From contig NZ_JACSQP010000003.1 of the NCBI RefSeq assembly GCF_014836535.1, positions 382,966 through 446,965 of the forward strand: a DNA stretch of 64,000 nt, given 5' to 3'. The position numbers and the translations under genes are program-made. Below the pieces are notes generated by a model. That model saw only the letters and a program-made list of their open reading frames with translations. It was not told the origin of the DNA and did no database searches. Origin of the DNA: Microbacterium pullorum (lineage in GTDB: Bacteria; Actinomycetota; Actinomycetes; Actinomycetales; Microbacteriaceae). This document shows, one piece after another, positions 36,553-46,695 of this stretch; the stretch's first letter is position 1, and each line of letters starts with the position of its first letter.

Positions 36553-38361
36553 TCACACCAGCGACTCGCGCCAGGCGGCGTGCAGCTGGGCGAACTTGCC
36601 CGTGCCGGCGATGAGCTCGGCGGGGGTGTCGTCCTCGATGATGCGGCCGTGCTCCATGACCAGCACCCGGTCGGCGATCGCGACCGTCGACAGCCGGTGG
36701 GCGATGATGATCGCGGTGCGGTCGGCCAGCAGTGTCTGCAGCGCGTCCTGGATCATCCGTTCGCTGGGCATGTCCAGCGATGCCGTCGCCTCGTCGAGGA
36801 TGAGCACCGCAGGGTCGGCCAGGAACGCCCGGGCGAACGAGATCAGCTGACGCTGACCGGCCGACACCCGACCGCCGCGCTTGTTGACATCGGTGGCGTA
36901 GCCGTCGGGGAGCGACCGGATGAAGGCATCCGCCCCCACTGCGCGGGCGGCGGCCTCGATCTCCTCCAGCGTCGCGTCGGGCTTGCCGAGCGCGATGTTG
37001 TCGGCGACGGTCCCGCTGAACAGGTACGCCTCCTGCGTGACCATCACGATCGCGCGGCGCAGGTCCTTCGGATGCAGGTCCCGCAGGTCGACGTCGTCGA
37101 GCGTGATGGCGCCGCGGGTCGGGTCGTAGAAACGGGACACGAGCTTGGCGAGCGTCGACTTTCCGGCACCGGTGGTGCCCACGAGCGCGATCGTCTGGCC
37201 CGCCGGGATGTCGAGGGTGAAGTCGGGCAGGATCGTGCGCCCCGACGCGTAGCCGAACTCGACGTCCTGGAACCGGATGTGTCCCTTCGCCTGCCACAGG
37301 TCCAGGGGCTTGGCGGGGTCGGGTACGGTGGGCTCCTCCTCCAGCACGCCCGACACCTTCTCCAGCGCCGCCGCGGCGGACTGGTAGGAGTTGAGGAAGA
37401 AGGCCACCTCGCCCAGCGGGGCGAAGAAGTTGCGCACGTAGAGGACCACCGCGAGGGTGCCGAGGGCGATGGTGCCGTCGATCAGGCGGATGCCGCCCCA
37501 CAGCAGCACGGCGGCCACCGTCACCGCCGACACCGCCATGAGTCCCGGCTCGAAGGTGCCGAACAGGCGGATGGAGCGCATGTTGACGTCGCGGTAGTCG
37601 CGCGCGAGCGTGCCGAACTCCTCGTCGTTGCGCGTCTCCTTGCGGAACGCCTTCACCGCGCGGATGCCGGTCATCGTCTCGACGAACTTCACGATCACCT
37701 TGGCGCTGACCACCCGCGACTCGCGGTACACCAGCTGCGAGCGCACGTAGAACCAGCGCATGAGCAGATACAGCGGAATACCCATGAACATGAGGATGAC
37801 GCCCGACTGCCAGTCCAGCAGCAGCAGCGCGATGAGGGTGAAGCCGCCGTACAGCACACCCGAGACCAGCTCGTTGAGCCCGCCGTCGAGGAGCTCGCGG
37901 ATCGTGTCGAGGTCGCTGGTCTGGCGGGAGATGATGCGCCCCGACGTGTACGACTCGTGGAACTCCAGGCTGAGGCGCTGCGTGTGCACGAAGATGCGTT
38001 TGCGCAGGTCCAGCATGACCGCCTGCGTGAGACGCGCGGTGATGACGGCGTACCAGGCGATGAGCGCGGCACCGCCGATGCCGGAGACGAGGTAGACGAG
38101 CACGACGACGACCGCCGGCATCCAATCGCCCTCATCGACCACCCGCGGCAGAGCCTGGTTGATGCCGAACGCGATGAGTGCGGGGCCGAGCACGCGCAGC
38201 GCGGTGGAGACGACCAGCACGGCGGCGGCGAGCGCCAGCTGTGCCTTCAGCGGGGCGACCAGGGAGCCGAGCAGGCGCAGCGACCGACGGCGCACGGCGC
38301 GGCTCTCCTCCTTGGTGTAGTCGGAGCGGTCTTCTCCGCTGGTGCCGACGACGGTGCTCAC
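36553..38361 (-). CDS. ABC exporter half-transporter, consensus-ATPase subunit
   Basis: This 602-residue protein fuses six membrane helices (about 35-330) to an ATP-binding domain. Walker A is GTTGAGKST and Walker [12 protein letters not shown] with the catalytic Glu. The H-loop is IIAHRLST. The signature motif is unusual, VSAGQ instead of LSGGQ. Together with the upstream partner (LSGGQ but LDD in Walker B) this makes a heterodimer with one working and one degenerate site, as in known BmrCD/TM287-288-type multidrug exporters. The GTG at 38361 overlaps the partner stop (GTGA). Substrate is probably a drug or lipid-like molecule, but nothing in sequence fixes it. Confidence 0.93.
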   Translation of the reverse strand: MSTVVGTSGEDRSDYTKEESRAVRRRSLRLLGSLVAPLKAQLALAAAVLVVSTALRVLGPALIAFGINQALPRVVDEGDWMPAVVVVLVYLVSGIGGAALIAWYAVITARLTQAVMLDLRKRIFVHTQRLSLEFHESYTSGRIISRQTSDLDTIRELLDGGLNELVSGVLYGGFTLIALLLLDWQSGVILMFMGIPLYLLMRWFYVRSQLVYRESRVVSAKVIVKFVETMTGIRAVKAFRKETRNDEEFGTLARDYRDVNMRSIRLFGTFEPGLMAVSAVTVAAVLLWGGIRLIDGTIALGTLAVVLYVRNFFAPLGEVAFFLNSYQSAAAALEKVSGVLEEEPTVPDPAKPLDLWQAKGHIRFQDVEFGYASGRTILPDFTLDIPAGQTIALVGTTGAGKSTLAKLVSRFYDPTRGAITLDDVDLRDLHPKDLRRAIVMVTQEAYLFSGTVADNIALGKPDATLEEIEAAARAVGADAFIRSLPDGYATDVNKRGGRVSAGQRQLISFARAFLADPAVLILDEATASLDMPSERMIQDALQTLLADRTAIIIAHRLSTVAIADRVLVMEHGRIIEDDTPAELIAGTGKFAQLHAAWRESLV

Positions 38362-40169
38362 AGGTTCACCTCTGTCTCCCGCGAACGGGTCTGTTCATCC
38401 TCGAGACTCGAGATCACATGGCGGTAGTGGTCACTCGTGCGCATGAGCTCGGAGTGGGTGCCCACCGCGGTGACGCGGCCGGCCTCGAGCAGCGCGACCC
38501 GGTCGGCGAGGGTCACCGTCGACGGACGGTGCGCGACGATCAGCGCCGTGGTGTCGGCGAGGACTTCGCGCAGGGCATCTTCGACGAGCGCCTCGGTGTC
38601 GACATCCAGCGCCGACAGCGGGTCGTCGAGCACCAGCACGGCGGGGCGCGCGGCGACGGCACGGGCCAGGGCGAGCCGCTGACGCTGGCCGCCCGACAAG
38701 CTCATGCCCTCTTCGCCGATGACGGTGTCCACACCGTCGGGCAGGTCGTACACGAAGCCCGCCTGCGCGACGGCGAGCGCCTCATGCAGCACCCGCTCGG
38801 CCTCGTCACTGCCGGGGGCGAGGTCTTCGCGACCGAGCAGCACGTTGTCGCGCACCGACTGCGAGAAGAGCGTGGCATCCTCGAACGCCATGCCGATGTG
38901 CGTGCGCAGCTCTCGCAGGGTGAGGTCGCGCACGTCGACGCCGTCGAGGGTGACCCGGCCGCCGGTGACGTCGTACAGGCGCGCGGGGAGCGTCGTGAGC
39001 GTCGTCTTGCCCGAGCCGGTCAGGCCCACCAGCGCCATCGTCTCGCCGGGGTGCAGCTCGAGGTCGATGCCGTCGAGCAGATCCCGCTCGGCCGAGCCGG
39101 CGTCCTGGTAGCGGAAGTGTGCGCCCTCGAAGCGCAGCAGGCCCCGCGGCTCGGCGAGGGTGACCGGCTCCGCGGGGTCGACGATGGTGTTCTCCTCGTC
39201 GAAGACCTCGAAGATGCGGTCGGTGGCGGTGCGGGCGTCGAGGAGGAAGGAGAAGAGGAACCCGATCGATTCCATGGGCCAGCGCAGCACCGTGGCCATG
39301 GCGAAGAATGCCAGCAGCCCGGGCACGGTGAGCTCCTCCGCCTGCACGAGCACGATGCCCGCGGCCAGGCACAGCGCGAAGGCGACGTCGGGCAGCAGGG
39401 TGAGCCAGAACCAGATGACGCCGTTGGCGCGGGCCTTGCCCATCTCGGTCTCGCGCAGCGACTCGGCCTGCCGCGTGAACTTCTGCAGGGCATGCGTGCC
39501 GCGGCCGAAGGCCTTCAGCACGCGGATGCCGTGCACGCTCTCCTCCACGGCGGTGGCGAGGTCGCCGGCCTGGTCCTGGCTCTGCCGGGCGAGGACGCCG
39601 TAGGTCTTCTCGAACCGGTAGCCGGCGTACCACAGCGGCGCCGAGCACACGAGGAAGATCGTGCCCAGCAGCCAGTGCCAGTTGAACAGCAGCGCGAGCC
39701 CCACGACGATCGTGATCGTGTTGACCACCAGCAGCACCAGGCCGAAGGCCATCCAGCGGCGCACCATGCTGATGTCCTGCATCATGCGGCTGAGCAGCTG
39801 ACCCGACTGCCAGCGGTCGTGGAAGGAGACGGGAAGCCGCTGCAGCCGCGCGTAGAACCCGTGACGCAGGTCGTACTCGATGAGGGTGGCAGGACCCAGC
39901 ACGAACCAGCGGCGTAGCCACACCATCGCCGCCTCCGCGAGGCCGAGCACGAGGATCGCGACCGATCCCCACACGAGCAGGGTGATGTCACCGGAGGCGA
40001 TCGGTCCGTCGATGAGCGCCTCGAGCACGAGCGGGATCGCCAGGGCGAGCAGGCTCGCCATGAGGGCGCTGGCCGCTCCCAGGATGAGGCGGGGCAGCAC
40101 GGGTTTGGCGAAGGGCAGCAGGCGCAGGAGCGCCCGCGCGGTGGAAAGTCTCTCAGGGGAGGAAGTCAT
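38358..40169 (-). CDS. ABC exporter half-transporter, degenerate-ATPase subunit
   Basis: This 603-residue partner has six N-terminal membrane helices and a C-terminal ATPase. Walker A is GLTGSGKTT, the signature is canonical LSGGQRQR, and Walker B reads [11 protein letters not shown] with Asp in place of the catalytic Glu. The H-loop is IVAHRPST. Its composite site with the partner's VSAGQ would hydrolyse ATP poorly, while its LSGGQ completes the partner's good site. The ATG at 40169 has GAAGG only about 4 nt upstream, a rather close ribosome site. A promoter and a 25-codon ORF lie 195-355 bp upstream, hinting at attenuation control. Confidence 0.93.
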   Translation of the reverse strand: MTSSPERLSTARALLRLLPFAKPVLPRLILGAASALMASLLALAIPLVLEALIDGPIASGDITLLVWGSVAILVLGLAEAAMVWLRRWFVLGPATLIEYDLRHGFYARLQRLPVSFHDRWQSGQLLSRMMQDISMVRRWMAFGLVLLVVNTITIVVGLALLFNWHWLLGTIFLVCSAPLWYAGYRFEKTYGVLARQSQDQAGDLATAVEESVHGIRVLKAFGRGTHALQKFTRQAESLRETEMGKARANGVIWFWLTLLPDVAFALCLAAGIVLVQAEELTVPGLLAFFAMATVLRWPMESIGFLFSFLLDARTATDRIFEVFDEENTIVDPAEPVTLAEPRGLLRFEGAHFRYQDAGSAERDLLDGIDLELHPGETMALVGLTGSGKTTLTTLPARLYDVTGGRVTLDGVDVRDLTLRELRTHIGMAFEDATLFSQSVRDNVLLGREDLAPGSDEAERVLHEALAVAQAGFVYDLPDGVDTVIGEEGMSLSGGQRQRLALARAVAARPAVLVLDDPLSALDVDTEALVEDALREVLADTTALIVAHRPSTVTLADRVALLEAGRVTAVGTHSELMRTSDHYRHVISSLEDEQTRSRETEVNL

Positions 40170-40363
40170 GATCCTTCGTGGGGGGGGAGTCGGTGCGGGC
40201 CGGAGGACGGCCGGGAGAAGCGAGTCAGCGCGCGGAGCGCGGCCGGGAGGGGATGGCGCCGACGGCGCGCGGTCGCCGACGTTCAGGCCGGGACGGTTGC
40301 CGCCGGGCCTGTGACACGAGGGCGCCGGTGGCGCCCGAGGTGGGTGTGCGGGTTACCCCGCGA
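40170..40363 (-). other. Leader region between the small ORF and the ABC exporter
   Basis: No gene is seen in these 194 bases. Reading leftwards from the small ORF stop, GCGGG-GTAA-CCCGC (near 40350) and GGGCGCC-ACC-GGCGCCC (40320-40336) can each form a hairpin, followed by a long C/G-rich stretch that ends in a C-run next to the exporter ribosome site. No T-run is present. The hairpins could act as mutually exclusive attenuator elements, which is inference. Confidence 0.4.
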
Positions 40364-40441
40364 CTACCCCGCCACTCGTGCGGACAGGCGGGCGGCAGGG
40401 AGGAACGCGATCGGCTTCGCGATGATGGCGGCCTGGTACAT
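40364..40441 (-). CDS. 25-residue putative leader peptide upstream of the ABC exporter
   Basis: A small ORF starts at ATG 40441 and ends at TAG 40364. It has an ideal AGGAGG site 5 nt upstream and lies about 47 nt downstream of a good promoter's expected start point. The peptide begins MYQAAIIAKPIAFLP and ends in LSARVAG; it has no recognisable domain. An ORF this short with such strong initiation signals before a multidrug-type exporter fits a regulatory leader that senses ribosome stalling, as known for bmrB before bmrCD in Bacillus. It could instead be a chance ORF. Conservation of the peptide in related genomes would decide. Confidence 0.5.
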   Translation of the reverse strand: MYQAAIIAKPIAFLPAARLSARVAG

Positions 40442-40494
40442 GGCTTCCTCCTGGAGGTCGGCGACGGGGAGCTCTCGACGAGCGACAGCCCTCC

Positions 40495-40524
40495 AGCTTA
40501 TCCCTGAGAATTCGCTGGATGCAA
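40495..40524 (-). promoter_or_regulatory. Promoter of the leader ORF and ABC exporter operon
   Basis: On the minus strand TTGCAT (40524-40519), an 18-bp spacer and TAAGCT (40500-40495) form one of the best promoters in the window. It lies just beyond the ogt stop codon in a locally A/T-richer patch. Confidence 0.6.
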
Positions 40525-40558
40525 TATTCCAGTGTGTCGATCTCGCGGTTCAGGCGGG

Positions 40559-41065
40559 TCAGGCGGCTTCGCGTGCGAGGAGGGCGCGCTTGACCTCGAG
40601 CCCCCAGGCGAAGCCGCCCAGGCTGCCGTCGCTGCGCAGCACCCGATGGCACGGCACGAACAGCGCCGGGGCGTTGCGCGCGCAGATCGACGCGGCCGCG
40701 CGCACGGCGCGGGGGTGGCCCATCTCGATGGCGAACTCGCTGTAGCTGAGCGGTCGGCCGGGCGTGATGGCCCGCAGCGCCTGCCAGCCGGCCTGCTGCA
40801 GCGCGGTGCCGCGCTGCGCGACCTCGACACCGTCGATCGCGACGAGGTCGCCGCCGTAGTAGGCGGCGACGGCGGCAGCGGCATCCGTTTGCCCTTCCCG
40901 CACCTCGCCGGGACGCAGCGCCGGGTGGATGCGGGCGAGCATCGCGTCGGCGTCGGCGGTCCAGCCCGATGCGAGCACGCGACCGGCGCCGTCGGTGACG
41001 AGCGTGAACGCACCGTCGGGGGTGTCGATCGTCTGGATCACGGCGGTGGAGGGGGGTGCGGTCAT
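40559..41065 (-). CDS. ogt: Methylated-DNA--protein-cysteine methyltransferase
   Basis: This 168-residue suicide repair protein removes O6-alkyl groups from guanine. The acceptor cysteine is C139 in FVPCHRVL, and ARNAPALF with [16 protein letters not shown] completes the active-site domain. An Ogt-like N-terminal domain precedes it. The ATG at 41065 overlaps the stop of the Ada-AlkA gene (ATGA) and has GAGGAA about 8 nt upstream. Co-transcription with a fused Ada-AlkA protein makes a two-gene alkylation-repair operon. No Ada-type regulation site could be identified with confidence. Confidence 0.95.
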   Translation of the reverse strand: MTAPPSTAVIQTIDTPDGAFTLVTDGAGRVLASGWTADADAMLARIHPALRPGEVREGQTDAAAAVAAYYGGDLVAIDGVEVAQRGTALQQAGWQALRAITPGRPLSYSEFAIEMGHPRAVRAAASICARNAPALFVPCHRVLRSDGSLGGFAWGLEVKRALLAREAA

Positions 41066-42669
41066 GGCCTGGTTCCTCGGTGGGGCTCTCGGAATTCCGG
41101 CGGAGCGTCGGATTCGGGGGTCGGGTCTGGCGCCGGGGCGGCTGCAGCCTGAATTCCGACAGACGCGACGGCGGCCGCGGCGGTGGCGGGCGCGGCGACG
41201 GCGGGCGCGAGCACGGCGCGCCAGAGGTGGGCGGTGAGGTAGCTGCGCCACGGCGCGGTGCGGGCAGCCCACGCGGTGAGACCGGCCGGATCCGCGGGGA
41301 TGCCGAGCCGTGCCGCCCCCGCCCGCGCGGCGACGTCGCCGGGGAGCACCACGTCGGGGTCGCCGGTGACGCGCATGCGCACATAGTCGGCCGTCCACGG
41401 GCCGATGCCCGGCAGCGCCAGCAGCCGCGCGCGCTGCTCGGCGGCGTCGTCCCCCGGCGACAGCGTCAGCTCCCCCGTCGCGAGCAGGGCGGCCACCCCC
41501 GTGACCGCGCGGATGCGGGCGGCGGGCCCGCGCAGCACGTCGGGGCCGTGTGCGGCGATGGCGGCCATCGTGGGGAACAGGCGGTCGGTGCCTTCGTGCT
41601 CGGCGACCCGCTCCCCGAGCGACTCGGTGAGCCGGGTGAGCGCGGTGCGGGCGGCGGCCACCGAGATCTGCTGGCCGACCATCGCGCGGATGAGCATCTC
41701 GTGCGGGTCGGCGGCACCGGGCACCCGCATGCCGGGGGTGGCGGCGACGGTGGCGGTGAGCTCGGGATGCCGGGCGAGCGCCTCGTCGATCGCCACCGGG
41801 TCGGCGTCGAGGTCGAACAGCCGTCGGGTGCGGGCAACGAGCACGGGCAGGTCGCCGAGCCGGTGCAGACGCGCTTCGAGCCGCACGCGGCCGCGGTCGG
41901 CGCGCAGGCGGAACCACGCCGGGCCGCCGGGGAGCGCGAGGGTGCGGGCGAAGGAGGTGGCGGTGGCCGTCTCCACCCCGGCGACGGCACGGGCGGCCAT
42001 CCAGGCGAAGAGGCCGTCGATGTCGAACGGAGCCCGCACCGGCAGGACGAGATCGATCGCACCGGGCTCGGCACCCGCGTCGGCGCCGGCGCCGGCGCGG
42101 CCGCGGCGGGCGCGCAGGGCGCTGGGAGACATGCCGAACACCTCCCGCACGGTGTCGTTGAACTGACGGATGCTGGCGAACCCCGCCGAGAACGCGACGT
42201 CGGATGCCGGCAGGTCGGTGCCCACCAGCAGCATGCGCGCCGTGTGGGCGCGGTGCGCGCGGGCGAGTGCCAGGGGTCCGGCACCCAGTTCGGTGGCCAG
42301 CAGCCGGGAGAGGTGGCGGCTGGAGTAGCCGAGCCGGGCGGCGAGACCGGGCACGCCCTCGCGTTCGACCACGCCGTCGGCGATGAGCCGCATGGCGCGG
42401 CCGGCGGTGTCGCCGCGCAGGTCCCACGCGGGCGAGCCGGGCGCCGCCTCCGGCAGGCACCGCTTGCAGGCCCGATACCCGGCCTCGTGCGCCGCGGCGC
42501 TCGTGGCGTAGAACTCGACGTTGCCTGGTTTGGGGGTGCGTGCCGGGCAGCTGGGGCGGCAGTAGATGCCGGTCGTGCGCACCGCCGTGACGAACTGACC
42601 GTCGAAGCGGGCGTCGCGGGCATGGATCGCCCGATAGCGCTCGTCGAAGCCGGTCAGCGTCTCACTCAT
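41062..42669 (-). CDS. Ada-AlkA fusion: methylphosphotriester sensor/AraC regulator plus 3-methyladenine DNA glycosylase
   Basis: This 535-residue protein combines three parts. The Ada N-terminal zinc domain has cysteines C37, C41, C68 and C71 (C-x3-C and C-x2-C), the first able to take a methyl group from DNA phosphotriesters. An AraC helix-turn-helix spans about 95-190. An AlkA-type glycosylase fills about 210-505, with the helix-hairpin-helix [18 protein letters not shown] and the catalytic Asp in VVLPGDVA. A Pro/Ala-rich tail follows. The ATG at 42669 follows CAGGCT by 6 nt, so a leaderless mRNA is likely. This fusion is known in actinobacteria; it would both sense and repair alkylation and probably induces itself and ogt. 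Confidence 0.93.
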   Translation of the reverse strand: MSETLTGFDERYRAIHARDARFDGQFVTAVRTTGIYCRPSCPARTPKPGNVEFYATSAAAHEAGYRACKRCLPEAAPGSPAWDLRGDTAGRAMRLIADGVVEREGVPGLAARLGYSSRHLSRLLATELGAGPLALARAHRAHTARMLLVGTDLPASDVAFSAGFASIRQFNDTVREVFGMSPSALRARRGRAGAGADAGAEPGAIDLVLPVRAPFDIDGLFAWMAARAVAGVETATATSFARTLALPGGPAWFRLRADRGRVRLEARLHRLGDLPVLVARTRRLFDLDADPVAIDEALARHPELTATVAATPGMRVPGAADPHEMLIRAMVGQQISVAAARTALTRLTESLGERVAEHEGTDRLFPTMAAIAAHGPDVLRGPAARIRAVTGVAALLATGELTLSPGDDAAEQRARLLALPGIGPWTADYVRMRVTGDPDVVLPGDVAARAGAARLGIPADPAGLTAWAARTAPWRSYLTAHLWRAVLAPAVAAPATAAAAVASVGIQAAAAPAPDPTPESDAPPEFREPHRGTRP

Positions 42670-42760
42670 GCCCCCAGCCTGCCACCGCGAGGGCGCCCCG
42701 GCTCGCGGGAATCGGACATCGTCGTGTCGACAGCGGTGCCTGCGGGGTAACTTGCAGGGC

Positions 42761-44188
42761 ATGAGCCAAGAGCAATACGACGTCGTGGTCATCGGTGCGG
42801 GCGCGGTGGGCGAGAACGTCGCCGACCGCGCTGTCGCAGGCGGGCTGCGCACCGTCATCGTCGAAGCGGAGTTGGTGGGTGGCGAGTGCTCGTACTGGGC
42901 CTGCATGCCTTCGAAGGCGCTGCTGCGCAGCGCCGCCGCCGTGCGCGCGGCGCGCGCCGTCGACGGCGCCCGCCAGGCGGTCACGGGCGACGTCGACGTC
43001 ACCGCCGTGCTGCACCGTCGCGACGCGATCACCCATGACTGGTCCGACGATTCGCAGGTGCAGTGGCTCGAGAGCGCCGGCATCGATCTGCTGCGCGGCC
43101 ACGCCGCTCTCACCGGTGGCCGCCGCGTGCGGGTGAGGCGCCCCGACGGCACCGACGTCGACCTCACCGCGCGCCATGCCGTCGTCGTCGCGACCGGGTC
43201 GGCCGCGCTCCTGCCCGACATCCCCGGCCTCGCCGGCATCCACCCCTGGACCAGCCGCGATGCCACGAGCGCTCGCTCCGCGCCGGCGTCACTGGCGATC
43301 GTGGGCGGCGGGGTCGTGGCCGCCGAGATGGCGACGGCATACGCGGGATTCGGCACGGCGGTCACCATGATCGTGCGGTCGCGACTGCTGGGCGCGATGG
43401 AGCCGTTCGCCGCCGACCTGGTGACGGCGTCGCTCGAAGCGGCGGGGGTCGACATCCGCACCGGTGTCGAGGTGGTCCGCGCCGAGCGCGAGGAAGGGTC
43501 GGATGCCGTGCTCCACCTCTCCGACGGTACGCGCGTCGCTGCGGCCGAGGTGCTCGTGGCCACCGGGCGCACACCCCGCACGAGCGACCTCGGCCTCGAC
43601 GCCGTGGGGCTCGCGCCGGGCGACTGGCTCGATGTCGACGACACGATGCTCGTGCGTGGCACGGACTGGCTCTACGCCGTCGGCGACGTCACCGGCCGCG
43701 CGCTGCTCACGCATCAGGGCAAGTACCAGGCGCGCGCCGCGGGCGACGTCATCGCCGCCCGCGCCGCCGGGGCCACCGTCGACGACGCACCCTGGGGCGC
43801 CCATGTCGCCACGGCGGACCACGCGGCGGTGCCGCAGGTCACGTTCACCGACCCGGAGATCGCGTCGGTGGGATTGACCGCTCGCGCGGCCGAGGATGCC
43901 GGCATCCGCGTGCGCGTCCTCGACTACGACCTCGCGGCGGTCGCCGGCGCGTCGGTGCATGCCGACGACTACCGCGGCACGGCGCGCGCCGTCGTCGACG
44001 CCGACCGAGGCGTGCTGGTGGGCGCGACGTTCGCGGGACCCGACGTGGGTGAACTGCTGCACGCGGCCACGATCGCGGTCGTTGCCGAGGTGCCGCTGCG
44101 ACGCCTCTGGCACGCGGTGCCGGCCTACCCGACCGTCAGCGAGGTGTGGCTGCGCTGGCTCGAAACCGCCGGCCGCGCCACCGCCTGA
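42761..44188 (+). CDS. Class I pyridine-nucleotide-disulfide oxidoreductase-like flavoprotein
   Basis: This 475-residue FAD/NAD(P) protein has the lipoamide-dehydrogenase/mercuric-reductase layout: FAD site [14 protein letters not shown], redox pair C43/C48 in [19 protein letters not shown] site [15 protein letters not shown], and YAVGDVTG. The C-terminal catalytic segment normally reading HPTxxE is here AYPTVSEVW, so the active-site His is Tyr. That argues against ordinary dithiol reduction of lipoamide or mycothione. It may instead be an NAD(P)H dehydrogenase or quinone-type reductase. TAACTT lies 7 nt before the ATG at 42761, so the message is probably leaderless. It is divergent from the alkylation-repair operon. 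Confidence 0.85.
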   Translation: MSQEQYDVVVIGAGAVGENVADRAVAGGLRTVIVEAELVGGECSYWACMPSKALLRSAAAVRAARAVDGARQAVTGDVDVTAVLHRRDAITHDWSDDSQVQWLESAGIDLLRGHAALTGGRRVRVRRPDGTDVDLTARHAVVVATGSAALLPDIPGLAGIHPWTSRDATSARSAPASLAIVGGGVVAAEMATAYAGFGTAVTMIVRSRLLGAMEPFAADLVTASLEAAGVDIRTGVEVVRAEREEGSDAVLHLSDGTRVAAAEVLVATGRTPRTSDLGLDAVGLAPGDWLDVDDTMLVRGTDWLYAVGDVTGRALLTHQGKYQARAAGDVIAARAAGATVDDAPWGAHVATADHAAVPQVTFTDPEIASVGLTARAAEDAGIRVRVLDYDLAAVAGASVHADDYRGTARAVVDADRGVLVGATFAGPDVGELLHAATIAVVAEVPLRRLWHAVPAYPTVSEVWLRWLETAGRATA

Positions 44189-44244
44189 CCCCGCCCCGCC
44201 CCGCCCGCACCCGCGCGCCTCGCGTGCCCGCGTGCCCCGCTCGA

Positions 44245-44314
44245 GCTGCTCCGGTGTCACACCCGCACAGTCCGCACGCGCGAAACCGGACAAACCCGCC
44301 ACTCGAGCAGCCCC
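44245..44314. repeat. REP-like repeat element, copy A
   Basis: This 70-bp unit begins GCTGCTCCGGTGTCACACCC, contains GCACAGTCCGCACGCGCG, and ends CACTCGAGCAGCCCC. It is similar along its length to copy B at 44378. Its two halves are partly complementary (GCTCC...GTCCG against CGGAC...GAGC), though less perfectly than in copy B. Confidence 0.65.
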
Positions 44315-44377
44315 ACCGCGCCGCGCCCGCGACGGGCGACTCGCCACGCGCGGCGCCGCTCGCGCCGCGCGGCCGAA

Positions 44378-44449
44378 GCGACGCTCGGGTGTCGCATCCG
44401 CACGGTCCGGGCGCGCGGGACTGTGCGGAAGCGACACTCGAGCAGCCCT
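44378..44449. repeat. REP-like repeat element, copy B (26-bp-arm palindrome)
   Basis: Arms at 44383-44408 (starting GCTCGGGTGTCGCATCCGCA) and 44418-44443 (ending GAAGCGACACTCGAGC) pair over 26 bp with three mismatches around a 9-nt GC loop. The unit is a direct repeat of copy A. Both sit between the convergent oxidoreductase and purH genes, so they may also serve as terminators. The 275-bp gap holds nothing else I can recognise. Confidence 0.7.
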
Positions 44450-44463
44450 GGCGGGCGCGCGGG

Positions 44464-46071
44464 TCAGTGGAAGAAGTGGCGCTCGCCGGTGAAGTACATC
44501 GTCGCTCCGGCGGCGCGGACGGCGTCGATGACCTCTTCGTCGCGCACCGAGCCACCGGGCTGGATGATCGTGCGCACGCCGGCATCCAGCAGCACCTGCA
44601 CGCCGTCGGCGAAGGGGAAGAACGCATCGGATGCCGCGACGGACCCGGCCGCGCGATCGCCCGCGCGCTCCACGGCCAGCCGGCACGAGTCGACCCGGTT
44701 GACCTGGCCCATGCCGATGCCCACCGTGGCCGAGGCCTTGGCCAGCACGATCGCGTTCGACTTCACCGCGCGGCAGGTCTTCCACGCGAACGACAGGTTC
44801 ATGAGGTCCTCGTCGGCGGGGCGCTCCCCCGTCACGAGCTGCCAGCCGTCGACGAGGGACTCGACCTCGCCCGGGAAACGGTCGGCGTCCTGCAGCAGCA
44901 GCCCACCCGAGACGAGGCGCACGTCCATGGGCTCCTGACGCCAGTCCGCCGGCAGCCGCAGCACGCGCAGGTTCTTCTTCAGTTTGAAGACCTCCAGCGC
45001 CTCCGGCTCGAAGTCGGGGGCGACGATGACCTCGGTGAAGATGTCGCGCAGGTTCTCGGCCATCTTGAGCGTGACGGTGCGGTTGGCGGCGATCACGCCG
45101 CCGAAGGCCGACACCGGGTCGCATTCGTGGGCACGCAGGTGCGCCGAGGCGATGGGGTCCAGCGCCTGCGGTGCGGCGATGGCGATGCCGCAGGGGTTGG
45201 CATGCTTGATGATCGCGACGGCGGGCTTGACCAGGTCGAACGCGGCGCGCAGGGCCGCGTCGGCGTCGACGTAGTTGTTGTAGGACATCTCCTTGCCCTG
45301 CAGCTGCGTCGCCTGGGCGATGCCGTGGCCGCCGGCACGCGAGTACAGCGCGGCGCGCTGGTGCGAGTTCTCGCCGTAGCGGAGGGTCTCCAGCCGCTCG
45401 GCGCGAATGGTGAGGTGCTCGGGCAGGTCGCCCTCTTCGGCGAGGGTCTCCTCGGCGAACCACGTCGACACGGCGCGGTCGTACGCGGCGGTGTGGGCGA
45501 AGGCCCGCGCCGCCAATTCGCGGCGCTGCACGAGCGATGTGCCGCCCGCGGCGATGGCCTCGAGCACGGCGGGGTACGACTCCGGCGAGACGACGATGGC
45601 GACGTTCGCGTAGTTCTTGGCGCTCGCGCGCACCATGGCGGGGCCGCCGATGTCGATCTGCTCGACGACGTCATCGCCCTGCGCGCCCGAGGCGACGGTC
45701 TCCACGAACGGGTACAGGTTCACCACGACGAGTTCGAACGGTGCGATGCCGAGCTCGGCGAGTTGACGCTCGTGGTCCTCGAGGCGAAGGTCGGCGAGCA
45801 GGCCCGCGTGCACACTCGGGTGCAGCGTCTTCACTCGACCGCCGAGAGACTCGGGGAAGCCGGTGATGGATGCGACGTCGGTCACGGCGTAGCCGGCGTC
45901 ACGGATGGTCGCCGCCGTCGAACCGGTCGAGACGATCTCGACGCCCGCCTCGGCGAGCGCCGCAGCCAGCACCAGCAGGTCGCTCTTGTCGCTCACCGAC
46001 ACGAGGGCGCGACGGACCGGGACGATGTCGCGGGGACGGTACAGGGACGGGTCGTGGCTCGGGCCGGCCAT
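44464..46071 (-). CDS. purH: Bifunctional AICAR formyltransferase/IMP cyclohydrolase PurH
   Basis: PurH catalyses the last two steps of IMP synthesis, using 10-formyl-THF. The 535-residue protein has the MGS-like cyclohydrolase domain first ([33 protein letters not shown]). The formyltransferase domain follows, with [14 protein letters not shown], the catalytic KH in [12 protein letters not shown], and [10 protein letters not shown]. The ATG at 46071 has GGAGGAG 6 nt upstream, 20 bp after the purN stop. It is last of the PerM-like-purN-purH group. Its folate demand links it to the riboswitch-controlled glyA-folD operon. Confidence 0.97.
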   Translation of the reverse strand: MAGPSHDPSLYRPRDIVPVRRALVSVSDKSDLLVLAAALAEAGVEIVSTGSTAATIRDAGYAVTDVASITGFPESLGGRVKTLHPSVHAGLLADLRLEDHERQLAELGIAPFELVVVNLYPFVETVASGAQGDDVVEQIDIGGPAMVRASAKNYANVAIVVSPESYPAVLEAIAAGGTSLVQRRELAARAFAHTAAYDRAVSTWFAEETLAEEGDLPEHLTIRAERLETLRYGENSHQRAALYSRAGGHGIAQATQLQGKEMSYNNYVDADAALRAAFDLVKPAVAIIKHANPCGIAIAAPQALDPIASAHLRAHECDPVSAFGGVIAANRTVTLKMAENLRDIFTEVIVAPDFEPEALEVFKLKKNLRVLRLPADWRQEPMDVRLVSGGLLLQDADRFPGEVESLVDGWQLVTGERPADEDLMNLSFAWKTCRAVKSNAIVLAKASATVGIGMGQVNRVDSCRLAVERAGDRAAGSVAASDAFFPFADGVQVLLDAGVRTIIQPGGSVRDEEVIDAVRAAGATMYFTGERHFFH

Positions 46072-46091
46072 GGAGAACTCCTCCGGGTAGG

Positions 46092-46691
46092 TCAGGGGGT
46101 GGATGCCGCAGCCAGATCGAGATCGAGCTCGCCGATGGCGATGCGGCGGACGACGTCGATCAGCAGGTGCCGTTCGACAGGCTTGATGCGTTCGTGGAGC
46201 GAATGCTCGTCGTCGCCGGGGAGCACGCTGACGCGCTCCTGGGCGAGGATCGGGCCGGAATCCACGCCGTCATCGACGACGATGACGCTCGCGCCGGTCT
46301 CGGTGACGCCGGCGGCGAGGGCGTCACGCACACCGTGGGCGCCCGGGAACTCCGGAAGGTAGGCGGGGTGCGTGTTGACGAGCCTCGGCGACCAGGCCGC
46401 GACCACCGCGGGCGGCAGCAGACGCATGAGTCCGCTCAGCACGACGAGGTCGGGCTGCCAGACGTCCAGCTGGGCGAGCAGTTCGTCGCCCCACTCGGCT
46501 CGCTGGTCGCCACCGCGCCACGGGACGACGAAGCTCGGGATGCCGAACTCCTCGGCGTGTGCGAGACCGGAGGCTTCACGGTCGGCGCCGACGACGACGA
46601 TACGGGCCGGGAACGCGGGGTCACTCGCGGCCTCGAGGAGGGCCCGGAGGTTCGACCCGGCACCCGAGATGAGGACGGCGACCGTGAGCAC
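46092..46691 (-). CDS. purN: Phosphoribosylglycinamide formyltransferase PurN
   Basis: PurN transfers a formyl group from 10-formyl-THF to GAR. The 199-residue protein keeps the catalytic trio at the same positions as the E. coli enzyme: N106 and H108 in [13 protein letters not shown] and D144 in [19 protein letters not shown] (9-18) is the phosphate loop. The GTG at 46691 follows TAGACT by exactly 6 nt, and that box overlaps the stop codon of the upstream membrane-protein gene. An own leaderless promoter for purN-purH is therefore likely in addition to read-through. Confidence 0.96.
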   Translation of the reverse strand: MLTVAVLISGAGSNLRALLEAASDPAFPARIVVVGADREASGLAHAEEFGIPSFVVPWRGGDQRAEWGDELLAQLDVWQPDLVVLSGLMRLLPPAVVAAWSPRLVNTHPAYLPEFPGAHGVRDALAAGVTETGASVIVVDDGVDSGPILAQERVSVLPGDDEHSLHERIKPVERHLLIDVVRRIAIGELDLDLAAASTP

Positions 46692-46695
46692 GCGG

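Noticed and set aside
40178..40507. A 109-codon plus-strand frame in the exporter leader region
   Set aside because: No ribosome site, Arg/Gly-rich low-complexity product, and it runs opposite to the promoter and leader ORF.
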